A program made the translations under genes and the position numbers. A stretch of DNA of 15,212 nt from an uncultured Lachnospiraceae bacterium (GTDB lineage: Bacteria > Bacillota > Clostridia > Lachnospirales > Lachnospiraceae), in NCBI GenBank assembly GCA_910586955.1, contig CAJUMM010000064.1:1-15212 (forward strand). Direction: 5' to 3'. The number at the start of each line of letters is the position of its first letter. Position 1 is the stretch's first letter. Below the pieces are notes generated by a model. The model saw only the letters and a program-made list of their open reading frames with translations. It had not been told where the DNA came from and searched no databases. Of this stretch, positions 7,552 to 15,212 are shown one piece after another.

Positions 7552-9366
7552 TTATTTATCATCCAGCTTCAGCACGCTCATAAAGGCTTTCTGCGGAATC
7601 TCTACGTTTCCTATCTGGCGCATCCGCTTCTTGCCCTCTTTCTGCTTCTCCAAAAGCTTCTTCTTCCTGGTAATATCACCGCCGTAGCACTTGGCCAGCA
7701 CGTCTTTCCGCATGGCCTTCACTGTCTCCCTGGCAATGATCTTGCTGCCTACCGCAGCCTGGATCGGAATCTCAAACAGGTGGCGGGGAATCTCCTCCTT
7801 CAGCTTCTCACACATCTTGCGCCCCCGCTCGTAGGCAGTGCTGCTGTGGACAATGAATGACAGGGCGTCCACCTCTTCCTTATTGATAAGGATATCCAGC
7901 TTCACCAGATCCGCCTGGACATAGCCCTTCATATCGTAATCGAAAGAGGCATAGCCCCGGGATCTGGATTTGAGGGCGTCAAAGAAATCATAGATGATCT
8001 CGTTGAGAGGCAGCTCGTATTTCAGGAGAGCCCTGGTCTCCTCCATATATTCCATGCCCAGATAGACGCCTCTGCGCTCCTGGCACAGCTCCATAATCGG
8101 GCCGATAAATTCCGTCGTCACCATAATCTCTGCGCTGACCATGGGCTCTTCCATAAATTCAATCTCCGCCGGATCCGGAAGGTTGGAGGGATTTGTCAGT
8201 TCCACCACCTCCCCGTTCGTCCGGTGTACCTTATAGATAACGCCGGGAGCTGTGGTCACCAGATCCAGGTTATATTCCCGCTCCAGACGCTCCTGGATAA
8301 TCTCCAGGTGCAGAAGACCCAGGAAACCGCAGCGGAAGCCGAAGCCCAGGGCAATGGAGGTCTCCGGCTCAAACTGCAGGGAGGCATCATTAAGCTTAAG
8401 CTTTTCCAGGGCGTCCCGGAGGTCCGGGTACTTGGCCCCATCGGCAGGATACATGCCGCAGTACACCATGGGAAGCACTTTCTTATAGCCCGGCAGAGGC
8501 TCCTCACAGGGATTTTCCCGGCTGGTGATGGTGTCGCCCACCCGGGTATCCTTTACATTCTTAATACTGGCTGTGAGATATCCCACCATGCCTGCGGACA
8601 GCTCCTCACAGGGAATAAACTGGCCGGCTCCGAAATATCCCGCTTCCACCACCTCCGCCTCTGCCCCTGTAGCCATCATGCGGATAGGGGTGCCTTTTTT
8701 TACCGTGCCCTCTTTGATCCGGCAGAACACAATCACGCCTTTGTAGGAATCATACAGGGAATCAAAAATCAGCGCTTTTAAAGGAGCCTCCGGATTTCCT
8801 TCCGGCGCAGGAATCCGCTCTACAATGGCCTCCAGAACCTGCTCCACATTCATCCCTGTCTTAGCGGAAATCTGAGGGGCATCCTGGGCCTCCAGGCCAA
8901 TCACATCCTCGATCTCCTCAATCACCCGCTCCGGATCCGCACTGGGCAGATCGATCTTGTTGATCACCGGCAGCACGTCCAGATTGTGATCCAGGGCCAG
9001 GTACACATTGGCCAGAGTCTGGGCCTCAATGCCCTGGGCTGCATCCACCACCAGAATCGCCCCGTCACAGGCAGCCAGGCTTCTTGACACCTCGTAATTA
9101 AAATCCACGTGCCCCGGCGTGTCAATCAAATTAAAAATATACTCCTCCCCATCGGCCGCCCGGTATACGGTCCGCACGGTCTGGGCCTTGATGGTTATGC
9201 CCCGCTCCCGCTCCAGATCCATATTATCCAGCACCTGGGCCTGCATCTCACGGCTGGTGAGAAGGCCCGTCATCTCGATGATGCGATCCGCCAGGGTAGA
9301 TTTCCCGTGGTCAATGTGTGCTATAATACAAAAATTCCTGATTTTGCTCTGATCCATAACTGACAC
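7552..9366 (-). CDS. lepA: Elongation factor 4 (LepA), back-translocating GTPase
   Basis: EF4/LepA is a ribosome-bound translational GTPase that can reverse translocation and affects ribosome biogenesis and stress translation. The GTPase motifs are P-loop AHIDHGKST (16-24), DTPGHVDF (G3), NKIDLPSADPE (G4) and SAKTG (G5). The EF-G-like domains and the LepA C-terminal domain (SKIIARETVKAMRKDV, CYGGDITRKKKLL) follow. With the start used here the protein is 604 residues, the usual family size. The frame continues upstream to a TTG at 9433-9435, but that codon is the -35 box of a good promoter and has no ribosome site. GGAGG at 9372-9376 fits the GTG at 9364-9366 (5-base spacing) better than the ATGs at 9369 (2 bases) or 9357 (14 bases), so the start is uncertain by a few codons. 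The gene lies downstream of spoIIP and begins the next transcript. Confidence 0.93.
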   Translation of the reverse strand: MSVMDQSKIRNFCIIAHIDHGKSTLADRIIEMTGLLTSREMQAQVLDNMDLERERGITIKAQTVRTVYRAADGEEYIFNLIDTPGHVDFNYEVSRSLAACDGAILVVDAAQGIEAQTLANVYLALDHNLDVLPVINKIDLPSADPERVIEEIEDVIGLEAQDAPQISAKTGMNVEQVLEAIVERIPAPEGNPEAPLKALIFDSLYDSYKGVIVFCRIKEGTVKKGTPIRMMATGAEAEVVEAGYFGAGQFIPCEELSAGMVGYLTASIKNVKDTRVGDTITSRENPCEEPLPGYKKVLPMVYCGMYPADGAKYPDLRDALEKLKLNDASLQFEPETSIALGFGFRCGFLGLLHLEIIQERLEREYNLDLVTTAPGVIYKVHRTNGEVVELTNPSNLPDPAEIEFMEEPMVSAEIMVTTEFIGPIMELCQERRGVYLGMEYMEETRALLKYELPLNEIIYDFFDALKSRSRGYASFDYDMKGYVQADLVKLDILINKEEVDALSFIVHSSTAYERGRKMCEKLKEEIPRHLFEIPIQAAVGSKIIARETVKAMRKDVLAKCYGGDITRKKKLLEKQKEGKKRMRQIGNVEIPQKAFMSVLKLDDK

Positions 9367-9406
9367 CATGTCCTCCGTATTTACACTTGTCTCATTTCTA
9401 TTTAAC

Positions 9407-9435
9407 AGTATACGGATCTTTTGCTGATTTCGCAA
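9407..9435 (-). promoter_or_regulatory. Sigma-A-type promoter of lepA
   Basis: On the minus strand TTGCGA (9430-9435) is followed after exactly 17 bases by TATACT (9407-9412), close to TTGACA-17-TATAAT. Transcription would start near 9400, about 30-40 bases before the lepA start. This gives lepA and the genes behind it expression independent of the sporulation genes gpr and spoIIP. It also rules out the upstream TTG start at 9435. Confidence 0.75.
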
Positions 9436-9470
9436 CCGGAAGTTATATTTATCCGAAGGTACCCTGTTTT

Positions 9471-10739
9471 CTATTCCTCTCCCCGCAGTACCTGATCCAG
9501 CACAAAGGCCAGAGGTTCCATGGCATTCTTCATCTCTTCCAGGGTATTGGTCTGGGCTCCAGCCTCAATCAAGAGGGACTTGGGCCTCATATGCAGATTA
9601 TAGCGCAGGCTCTTTAAATAGATTCTCCTGGTAAAGCCCGGATAAAATTTCTCGCAGTCCAGCTTAAGCTGCAGGGAAAGAGCCAGATTATCTTCCACAT
9701 AGGGATTGTACAGATACTCAATGGGACCGTTCTTTTTGCTGTAGCTTAAGCCGTTGAAAAACATGATCTGCGCTGTGGGCTTTCCATTTATCTCCGTCAC
9801 CAGGTGGGTATCTTCCGGAACTCCGTCCCGGTGCAGGTCAATTACCACTTCGATAGAAGGATACTGCTCCAGAATCGGTGCAATGGCCTCCTCCGCCAGC
9901 GTATAGGCCCGGCTCCGGTCCAGCTTCCCGTCAATAAAATCGTACACGTCCCGGTTATGTATCACGTTGTACCCGTAGGTATTCTGCAGGATCTCCGTCA
10001 AATAATCCCCCACTCCCACAATGGTGGTGCTGTTGTCTCCCGGCACGGAATCCACAAATCCCTCCTGGGAATGGCTGTGGAAGATTAAGATTTGAGGCTG
10101 GGAGTTATCCGTGGACAGCCTCATATCTTTTCCCAGAAGCCTCTTGGCATTTAACAAGTCTCCGGTGATATCCGTGGTGGGATCCACAATAAAGAAGCTG
10201 TTTCTTAAAAATTCAAAATCCGCCAGCTGTTCCATGGTATACTCTACGCCCAGGATTTCTCCCGCCGGGCGCCCCACCTGCTCATCCAGAGCCGCCAGCT
10301 CCTGAGCCGCCTGATTCTCCTGCTCCACCTTCTCCGCCAAATCAAAGGCTTCGCCTGTCTGAATGTCAATCTCATTTTCATCATGGGCACCTCCCTCCAT
10401 CAAGATCTCCTTGGTAGCCGCACTTTCGATTTCCGTCTGGTATACTTCCTGCCGCTCAATAAAGGGGTACAGGGGGAAAATTTCTGCGGCCCTGCGGATC
10501 AGGAACTCCTCAAAGCTGGTGGAGAGCTCCCGATCCCCTGCCGTAAAGGCAAGTCCCGGATAAATGGTCTTGGCCGCCGTTTTCTGCAGCTCTCCCTCCG
10601 CATTGGTAAGAATCCTGGTGCAGGCCCAGGCCGCCCTGGAAAAGGATTGTCCCTTCACCCCATATCCCAGAATGTAGATTCCCAACACCCCGATCAAAAC
10701 CCATACAGCTCCATTCAGTGCCTTCTTAAGACGGTTCAT
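9471..10739 (-). CDS. spoIIP: Stage II sporulation protein P (peptidoglycan amidase/endopeptidase)
   Basis: SpoIIP cleaves peptidoglycan together with SpoIID and SpoIIM to thin the septum and drive forespore engulfment. The 422-residue protein has a short basic N-terminus and one membrane anchor (about 10-27), and the rest should be extracytoplasmic. A variable linker rich in E and Q (about 95-170) leads to the catalytic domain from about 215. Conserved motifs are IFHSHSQEGF with H221, H223 and E226, VIDLHRDG (299-306) and LLIEAGAQTNT (389-399). In the Bacillus protein the matching histidines and glutamate bind the catalytic zinc; here the first motif reads HSHSQE rather than the more usual HTHNTE. 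The ATG at 10737-10739 has a GGGGTGA site 6 bases away. It lies 34 bases after gpr, so co-transcription is likely. Confidence 0.93.
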   Translation of the reverse strand: MNRLKKALNGAVWVLIGVLGIYILGYGVKGQSFSRAAWACTRILTNAEGELQKTAAKTIYPGLAFTAGDRELSTSFEEFLIRRAAEIFPLYPFIERQEVYQTEIESAATKEILMEGGAHDENEIDIQTGEAFDLAEKVEQENQAAQELAALDEQVGRPAGEILGVEYTMEQLADFEFLRNSFFIVDPTTDITGDLLNAKRLLGKDMRLSTDNSQPQILIFHSHSQEGFVDSVPGDNSTTIVGVGDYLTEILQNTYGYNVIHNRDVYDFIDGKLDRSRAYTLAEEAIAPILEQYPSIEVVIDLHRDGVPEDTHLVTEINGKPTAQIMFFNGLSYSKKNGPIEYLYNPYVEDNLALSLQLKLDCEKFYPGFTRRIYLKSLRYNLHMRPKSLLIEAGAQTNTLEEMKNAMEPLAFVLDQVLRGEE

Positions 10740-10773
10740 GTTCCATCACCCCATATCCCTTCATATATATGCG

Positions 10774-11631
10774 CTATGCAAGTGCAATATTCAGGGCCTC
10801 GGAAATGGTAAAGCTCAGCCGCTTCACGGTCTCGTCAATATCTTTGGGCGTCACAAACATGGTATTCAGGTTCGGGGAAATGGCGTTCCGGTCCCCGGTG
10901 GCATCATAGATAATGGTGGCCGCATCCACCACGGTAGGCACTCCGATAGCTATAATGGGAATCCCTAAGGACTCCTTCGTCAGGCTGTTCCGGTGATTTC
11001 CCACCCCGGAGCCCGGATAAATGCCCGCATCGGAAATCTGGATCGTCCGGTTCAGGCGTTTGCTGCTTCTGGCCGCCAGGGCGTCAATGGCAACCACCAC
11101 ATCCGGCCGGGTCTCTTCAATAATTCCCTTAATGATCTCAAAGGTTTCCATGCCCGTCTGGGCCATAACACCGGGGACAATCCCGCTGACCAGATGGACC
11201 TTGTCCTTTCCCAGGGCAACCTTGCCGTACTCCTTCACTACATGCCGGGTAATCAGGAGATTTCCCACGGTATTGGGACCCAGGGCATCCGGCGTCACGT
11301 CCCGGTTCCCTAAGCCTACCACCAAAACCGACTTTTCCTCTTCCGTTCCCAGAAGTTCCTTTAGATACTCCGCCAGCTTCTCGGAAACCTCCCGGTGGTA
11401 ATCCTCGTCCGGCTCTGAAAGATTCGGCGCTTCCAGGGTAATGTAGGTTCCCACCGGCTTCCCCATGGCCTTGGCCCCATTCTCCGTCTCTATGCATACC
11501 TTCGTCACCCGGATATCCCGTTCCTCATCGTAGCTCTCCTCTATGGAAACCCCGCGGATCTCCACATCGTCCTCTTCAAAACTTTCCCTGGCTTCCAGCG
11601 CCAGATCCGTGCGTACCTGAAACCGCTCCAC
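10774..11631 (-). CDS. gpr: Germination protease GPR
   Basis: GPR is the forespore protease that degrades small acid-soluble spore proteins during germination. It is made as a zymogen that cleaves itself. The 285-residue protein shows GLGNRDVTPDALGP (106-119, with D111 and D115) and VVAIDALAARS (179-189, with D183). These regions match the aspartates proposed as catalytic in the Bacillus enzyme. The N-terminal VRTDLALEA resembles the autocleavage site, which would release a propeptide of only about 9 residues against roughly 15 in Bacillus (from memory). The protein is shorter than the approximately 370-residue Bacillus form, as in related clostridia. The start is GTG at 11629-11631, set by a GAGGAG site 7 bases upstream. 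The gene precedes spoIIP and is divergent from rpsT. I could not identify a convincing sigma-G promoter, though expression in the forespore is expected. Confidence 0.93.
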   Translation of the reverse strand: MERFQVRTDLALEARESFEEDDVEIRGVSIEESYDEERDIRVTKVCIETENGAKAMGKPVGTYITLEAPNLSEPDEDYHREVSEKLAEYLKELLGTEEEKSVLVVGLGNRDVTPDALGPNTVGNLLITRHVVKEYGKVALGKDKVHLVSGIVPGVMAQTGMETFEIIKGIIEETRPDVVVAIDALAARSSKRLNRTIQISDAGIYPGSGVGNHRNSLTKESLGIPIIAIGVPTVVDAATIIYDATGDRNAISPNLNTMFVTPKDIDETVKRLSFTISEALNIALA

Positions 11632-11645
11632 TTTCCGTCTCCTCT

Positions 11646-11657
11646 CGAAATATTTCG
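11646..11657. repeat. 12-bp perfect palindrome upstream of gpr
   Basis: CGAAATATTTCG is a perfect palindrome ending about 15 bases before the gpr start, next to its ribosome site. It could be a small operator or a leader hairpin; chance is also possible. The remaining gpr-rpsT intergenic region (11632-11834) holds the rpsT promoter and leader and nothing else I can recognise. Confidence 0.4.
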
Positions 11658-11711
11658 TTTCTTATACCAGTTTCCTACACCTAGTTTCTTCATATTTTTC
11701 CGAATTATGTA

Positions 11712-11740
11712 TTGACAGAACGGATTTCCTGGCATAAAAT
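11712..11740 (+). promoter_or_regulatory. Strong sigma-A-type promoter of rpsT
   Basis: TTGACA (11712-11717) and TAAAAT (11735-11740) are separated by 17 bases, one mismatch from consensus. Transcription should start near 11747, leaving a leader of about 88 bases before the TTG start of rpsT. In-frame upstream starts at 11712 and 11739 overlap the promoter itself and cannot be used. Confidence 0.85.
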
Positions 11741-11834
11741 GAATGAGTATGTTTTGTTAAGACGTCCGTGTCCGGCTTTAATGGAACATGTGCAGATAAA
11801 ACCCAGAGTGGAAAATCGTTTGGAGGTGTACAGA

Positions 11835-12098
11835 TTGGCTAACATTAAGTCCGCAAAGAAGAGAATCCTGGTTGCCGAAACAAGAACCGCAAGAAATAAG
11901 GCAATCCGCTCGGAAGTTAAAACCGCGATCAAGAAAGTTGACGCTGCCGTTGCTGCGAAAGATGTAGAAGCTGCAAAGGCCTGCTTAAAGGCTGCTATCT
12001 CAACCATGAGCAAGGCAACTTCCAAGGGAGTGTATCACAAGAATACAACTTCCAGAAAGATCTCTCGTTTGACCAAAGCTGTAAACAGCATCGCTTAA
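11835..12098 (+). CDS. rpsT: 30S ribosomal protein S20
   Basis: S20 is a primary binding protein of 16S rRNA in the small subunit. The 87-residue product begins MANIKSAKKRILVAETRTAR and is highly basic and alanine/lysine-rich, the typical S20 helical bundle, ending SKGVYHKNTTSRKISRLTKA plus a short tail. The start is TTG at 11835-11837, preceded by GGAGG with 8 bases spacing. The frame is open upstream to 11712, but that part includes the promoter and does not resemble S20. E. coli rpsT also starts with UUG and is autoregulated at translation; whether that applies here is inference. The gene stands alone between its own promoter and a perfect terminator. Confidence 0.97.
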   Translation: MANIKSAKKRILVAETRTARNKAIRSEVKTAIKKVDAAVAAKDVEAAKACLKAAISTMSKATSKGVYHKNTTSRKISRLTKAVNSIA

Positions 12099-12115
12099 CC
12101 GGAGAAATAGAATTT

Positions 12116-12151
12116 AAAAGACGCCCAATACCGTCAGTTGGGCGTCTTTTT
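12116..12151 (+). terminator. Rho-independent terminator of rpsT
   Basis: A perfect 13-bp stem pairs AAAAGACGCCCAA (12116-12128) with TTGGGCGTCTTTT (12138-12150) around a 9-base loop and runs into five T residues (12147-12151). It lies 17 bases after the rpsT stop and 37 bases before holA, so holA must rely on read-through or a weak promoter I cannot see. Confidence 0.95.
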
Positions 12152-12187
12152 CTCTATGCAGATTTGTGTATAGAAAGGGGACGCCCT

Positions 12188-13165
12188 ATGAAAATGCTTG
12201 CAGAAGACATCAAGACAGGAGCCTTCAAGACTTCCTACCTCCTGTTCGGGGAGGAAGCCTACCTGCGCAGCCAGTACAAAAACCGTCTGAAAAATGCCCT
12301 GGCTGATCCCGGCGACACCATGAACGTGTCCCATTTCCAGGGAAAGGGCATTCATCCCGGGGAAATCATAGACTTGGCGGAAACCCTTCCCTTCTTTGCC
12401 CCGCGCCGGCTGATTATCATCGAGGACAGCGGGTTCTTCAAAAACAAATGCGACGAACTGGCGGACTACCTCCCCGACATGCCTGCCACTACCTGCCTCC
12501 TCTTTGTGGAGACGGAGGTTGACAAGCGCAGCCGCCTCTACAAGGCAGTCAAAACCTGCGGAAGGGTGACGGAATTCCAGGTCCAGGACCAGCGTACCCT
12601 GATGAAATGGATTCTGGGCATTCTGAAAAAAGAGGGAAAACAGATCTCGGAACCAACCTTAAGCCTCTTTCTGGAGCGGACAGGAACGGATATGGAACGC
12701 ATCTCTTCGGAATTGGAAAAGCTTTTGGCCTACACCCTGGGAAAAGACACAATCACCTCCGGGGATGTGGAGGAAATCTGTACCGTACAGGCCACCGGCC
12801 GGATATTTGAAATGATCCGGGCCATTGCCGAGAAAAACCAGCGGCAGGCTCTCAATCTCTACTATGACCTTCTGTCCTTAAAAGAACCTTCCCTGCGGAT
12901 TCTGGCCCTGATTGCCCGGCAGTTTAACCAGCTTCTTCTGATCAAAAGCATGGTTCTGAAAGGCTATGACAAAAATACCATAGGAGATAAGGCAAAGCTC
13001 TCCCCCTATATTACAGGCCGCTTAATGGCCCAGGCGAAAAGCTTCACCCTGGAGCAGCTCAAAGAGGCAGTCCGGGACTGCGCCGACTCCGAAGAGGCAG
13101 TGAAGACCGGACGCATCAGTGACATCATGAGCGTAGAACTTCTGATTCTCAAATACAGCCAATGA
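12188..13165 (+). CDS. holA: DNA polymerase III subunit delta
   Basis: HolA (delta) is the clamp-loader subunit that opens the sliding clamp at replication forks. The 325-residue protein has the delta N-terminal pattern TSYLLFGEEAYLRSQY (15-30), the ETLPFFAPRRLIIIED segment (about 64-79), a helical lid region around TDMERISSELEKLLAYTLGK, and a C-terminal collar with SLRILALIARQFNQLLLIK. As usual for delta it lacks a functional Walker A. The ATG at 12188-12190 is chosen because AAAGGGG lies 7 bases upstream; an in-frame TTG at 12164 is too near the rpsT terminator and lacks a ribosome site. It follows rpsT, a frequent arrangement in Firmicutes, and its stop is 2 bases from the convergent comEC stop. 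Confidence 0.92.
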   Translation: MKMLAEDIKTGAFKTSYLLFGEEAYLRSQYKNRLKNALADPGDTMNVSHFQGKGIHPGEIIDLAETLPFFAPRRLIIIEDSGFFKNKCDELADYLPDMPATTCLLFVETEVDKRSRLYKAVKTCGRVTEFQVQDQRTLMKWILGILKKEGKQISEPTLSLFLERTGTDMERISSELEKLLAYTLGKDTITSGDVEEICTVQATGRIFEMIRAIAEKNQRQALNLYYDLLSLKEPSLRILALIARQFNQLLLIKSMVLKGYDKNTIGDKAKLSPYITGRLMAQAKSFTLEQLKEAVRDCADSEEAVKTGRISDIMSVELLILKYSQ

Positions 13166-13167
13166 GC

Positions 13168-14055
13168 TTAGCTCCCAAGGAAGCTCTCCGCCCAAAAGGT
13201 CCTGCCATCGCTGTGGAGGGTGACGGCCCCCTGAAGAGCCGTAATGGAAACCCGGCTGCCTGCCGCCGAAAGCCGCTCCAGAGTTTCCCTGTGAGGATGT
13301 CCGTAAGCGTTCTCCTCTCCACAGGAGATCAGGGTTAGTTTGGGTTCCACGGCCCGGAGCCACTGTTCCGTGGTGGATGTCTTTGAACCGTGATGTCCGG
13401 CTTTCAGCACCCGGCAGGCCGGCACCGGATATCTTTTTAAGATTTCTTCCTCCCCCTCCTGCTCCAGATCCCCTGTCAGCAGCAGGGAAAATTCCCCGTA
13501 GACAAGATGAAGCACCAGGGACATTCCGTTGGAATCCCCGTAAGCCTTCCCCTCCTCCGGATGGAGACAGGCGATCCGGGTACTCTCATCCCTTAGCATA
13601 TCCCCGGCCTGGATATGCCTTACGGAAACGCCCTTTCTCTTGGCCAGCTCTCTTAAGGCCCTGCCGGCCTCCTCCCCTTCCGCCTGGACGCTCAGCAGGA
13701 GGGTTTCTATTTTAACGCCCCCTGGCTCTCCTGACTGTTCCAAAAGTTCTTCTATACCGGAAATATGATCCCCGTCCGTATGGGTCACGGCTGCATAGTG
13801 CAAAACCCGGACTCCCCGGGATTTCAGAAAGGGAAGAATCCGGTATGTCCCTACCTCCTTCACACTGCTGCTCCCTCCGTCCACCAAAAAAGTGGTTCCC
13901 CCGGCTGTCTCAAGGAACAGCGCGTCCCCCTGCCCCACATCCAGCATGGTAAAGGTGAGGCCGCTTCGGAACCGCCAGAGAAGACAGGTGTTTAGAAGCA
14001 GGCAAAAAGCTATCCATGCAGCACGTTTTCTAAAAAGGACGGCAATCCCCTTTTT
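13168..14055 (-). pseudogene. comEC: ComEC 3' part: metallo-beta-lactamase-like domain after frameshift
   Basis: This frame carries the C-terminal domain of the DNA-uptake channel ComEC, thought to act as an extracellular nuclease on incoming DNA. Visible are TFTMLDVGQGDALFLET, the metal-binding THTDGDHISG, LLTGDLEQEGEEEIL, and LKAGHHGSKTSTTEQWL, all characteristic. Upstream of the ATG at 13947 the same frame encodes a membrane helix (AAWIAFCLLLNTCLLW), so the natural protein continues upstream. That ATG has no ribosome site. The frame is open back to a TAA at 14110-14112, so the break from the membrane part lies between about 14011 and 14112. Independent translation of this half looks unlikely. 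Confidence 0.85.
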
Positions 14056-15212
14056 TCCCTGCCGTCCTTCTCCTCCGGCTCCTCTGATCTTCGCCTTCTC
14101 TCTCTGGCATTAAGGTATACCCTTCGGGTACCCCGTATGACAGGTCCTTCGGACCGTCCGTTAAGGTATACAAATAAGGAAAGTCCCAGCACATACACCA
14201 TTACCTGCCAGATTTCTGGTTTCCCGCAGATAAATACGGAGCCGGGCAGGTTTAAGACTCCCTTCCCCATCCCCTCGTACAGTTCCAGAATCCACCGGCA
14301 GGCAAAGGCCGGAAGCCGGGCTGCCTCCAAGGATAAGAAACTTACAGTCAGGGCTGCGATTCCCCCAAACATCACCAGGGTCATAAGAGGGATTGCCAGG
14401 AGATTCAGGAAGATGCCGTAGACGGGGATCTCATAGTAAAAATACTGAATCAGGGGAAGGGTAGCCAGCTGGACCGACAGGCTTACAAGGAAGGCCCGGC
14501 TCCCTTTCCTCCGGGCTGCAAAGAGCTCTTCCAGGGGCCCGTATAAAGTCCCGATGCCCAGCACAGCCCCAAAGGAGAGCAGGAAGGAAGCGTTTCTGGC
14601 ATAGAGGGGCTGTTCCAGCAAAATCAAAAGGGCTGCAGTTCCAAGGGCCGTGAGCATATCATAGCTTTTTCCCAGCATATCCGCCCCTACGGCAAGGAGA
14701 AACATTGCCACCGCCCGGACCGTGGAAGTGCTCATTCCCGTAAGGCCCCCGTACAGCAGTACCAGCAGCGCCGCCGGAATGCCGGAGGCCGGATAGGAGG
14801 CCCCTGTGCGCCGCAGAAGCCGGTACAGGCTTACGCCAAAGACAGACACGTGAAGTCCCGAAACAGCCAGCAGATGGGCCATGCCGCTTTTCTGGTAAAT
14901 ACTTTTTAATTCCTGGTCTAATTCCGCTTTATCTCCCAGAAGCATGGCCCCCAGCACGCCTCCCTGCCGTTCTCCCAGAAGTAACCTGCAGCGTTCCCCA
15001 AGCTCCTCCCGGAGACGGTATAAAAACTGGGGAAGCACCCGGACGCTTCCATCTATGAGAACCGCCTCTTCGGCATAGCAGAACAGCACGATATGCCGGC
15101 TCTGGTAATAGAGCCTTGCGTCAAACTGTCCCGGATTCCGGGGAGCCTCCGGTGCTTTATATCGATGAGTTCCTTTGATTTGTATGGTATTGCCGATAGA
15201 AAATGACTGTTC
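14010..15212 (-). pseudogene. comEC: ComEC 5' part: competence membrane domain, start outside window, ends early
   Basis: ComEC is the polytopic inner-membrane channel that imports single-stranded DNA during transformation. The frame is open to the window edge, so its start lies beyond 15212; about 400 residues are visible. It begins in the OB-fold-like region, with PGQFDARLYYQSRHI (about 28-42). The competence-domain signature follows: MLLGDKAELDQELKSIYQKS then GMAHLLAVSGLHVSVFG, and several membrane helices. It ends with a charged linker (RERRRRSEEPEEKDGREKRG) and a stop at 14010-14012 instead of entering the next helix and the metallo-beta-lactamase-like domain, which continue in the -1 frame. 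The linker is repeat-rich, with a VYLN duplication and hairpins. The gene is either inactivated, or split by a sequencing error at the A6/G4 run (14047-14056) or the TC run (14096-14104). Confidence 0.88.
14110..14171 (-). repeat. Direct repeats and two small hairpins in the comEC linker
   Basis: TTAAGGTATAC occurs at 14110-14120 and 14161-14171. Between or overlapping the copies are two hairpins with CTTCGG-type turns: GGTATACCCTTCGGGTACC at 14114-14132 and GGTCCTTCGGACC at 14143-14155. In protein terms it doubles VYLN (VYLNGRSEGP and VYLNARERR). It sits just upstream of the frameshift that splits comEC. Confidence 0.75.

Noticed and set aside
8224..8781. A 185-codon open frame on the + strand
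   Set aside because: It is antisense to the conserved core of lepA and has no recognisable features.
11712..11834. 41-residue N-terminal extension of S20
   Set aside because: It overlaps the promoter boxes and does not match S20, which begins at MANIKSAKKR.
12164..12187. Upstream TTG start for holA
   Set aside because: No ribosome site precedes it and it adds eight residues not expected in the family; ATG 12188 has AAAGGGG at 7 bases.
13168..13947. Independent metallo-beta-lactamase hydrolase gene
   Set aside because: The ATG is inside the LDVGQGD motif without a ribosome site, and the same frame upstream encodes a ComEC-type membrane helix.
14041..14060. dnaX-like programmed -1 frameshift in comEC
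   Set aside because: The A6 run is out of phase with the A AAA AAG pattern in the upstream frame and no strong downstream stem is evident, so a plain indel or sequencing error is simpler. Low-level slippage cannot be excluded.

Overview
The window looks like a chromosomal segment of an endospore-forming Firmicute, most likely a Lachnospiraceae-type Clostridia (inference from gene content, gene order and protein style; no search was run). It carries two sporulation genes, spoIIP and gpr, beside lepA, hemW, rpsT, holA and comEC. From memory, that neighbourhood is common in Clostridia. There is no rRNA, tRNA, CRISPR array or recognisable insertion sequence, and no gene-free stretch longer than about 200 bases.

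Layout: bases 1-11631 are transcribed leftwards. In transcription order they hold gpr (germination protease), spoIIP (engulfment hydrolase), lepA (EF4, with its own visible sigma-A-type promoter), a soluble hybrid histidine kinase with two receivers, an AlbA_2/Schlafen-type putative regulator broken by a frameshift, hemW (heme chaperone), a HAD hydrolase, a MoxR-type AAA+ ATPase, and the N-terminal part of an unrecognised partner cut by the window edge. Gaps from lepA to hemW are 11-26 bases and hemW overlaps the HAD gene by 4, so one long transcript is likely. rpsT (11835-12098) and holA (12188-13165) run rightwards. rpsT has a near-consensus promoter and a perfect intrinsic terminator. comEC (13168-15212) runs leftwards, converges on holA with 2 bases between stop codons, is frameshifted between its membrane and metallo-beta-lactamase parts, and starts beyond the window.

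The conserved genes cover spore formation and germination, translation, replication, heme delivery and DNA uptake. The accessory part is the kinase plus AlbA_2 pair placed between lepA and hemW, and the MoxR-type ATPase plus partner at the left end. The most notable sequence features are five perfectly spaced 11-bp repeats in the AlbA_2 gene, readable in every frame and able to switch its C-terminal HTH in or out of frame; a nested inverted repeat flanked by 17-bp direct copies of the HAD gene's 3' end; and a repeat- and hairpin-rich linker where comEC is broken. I see no clear new multi-gene system. The kinase/AlbA_2 insertion and the repeat-controlled HTH are the best candidates for follow-up.
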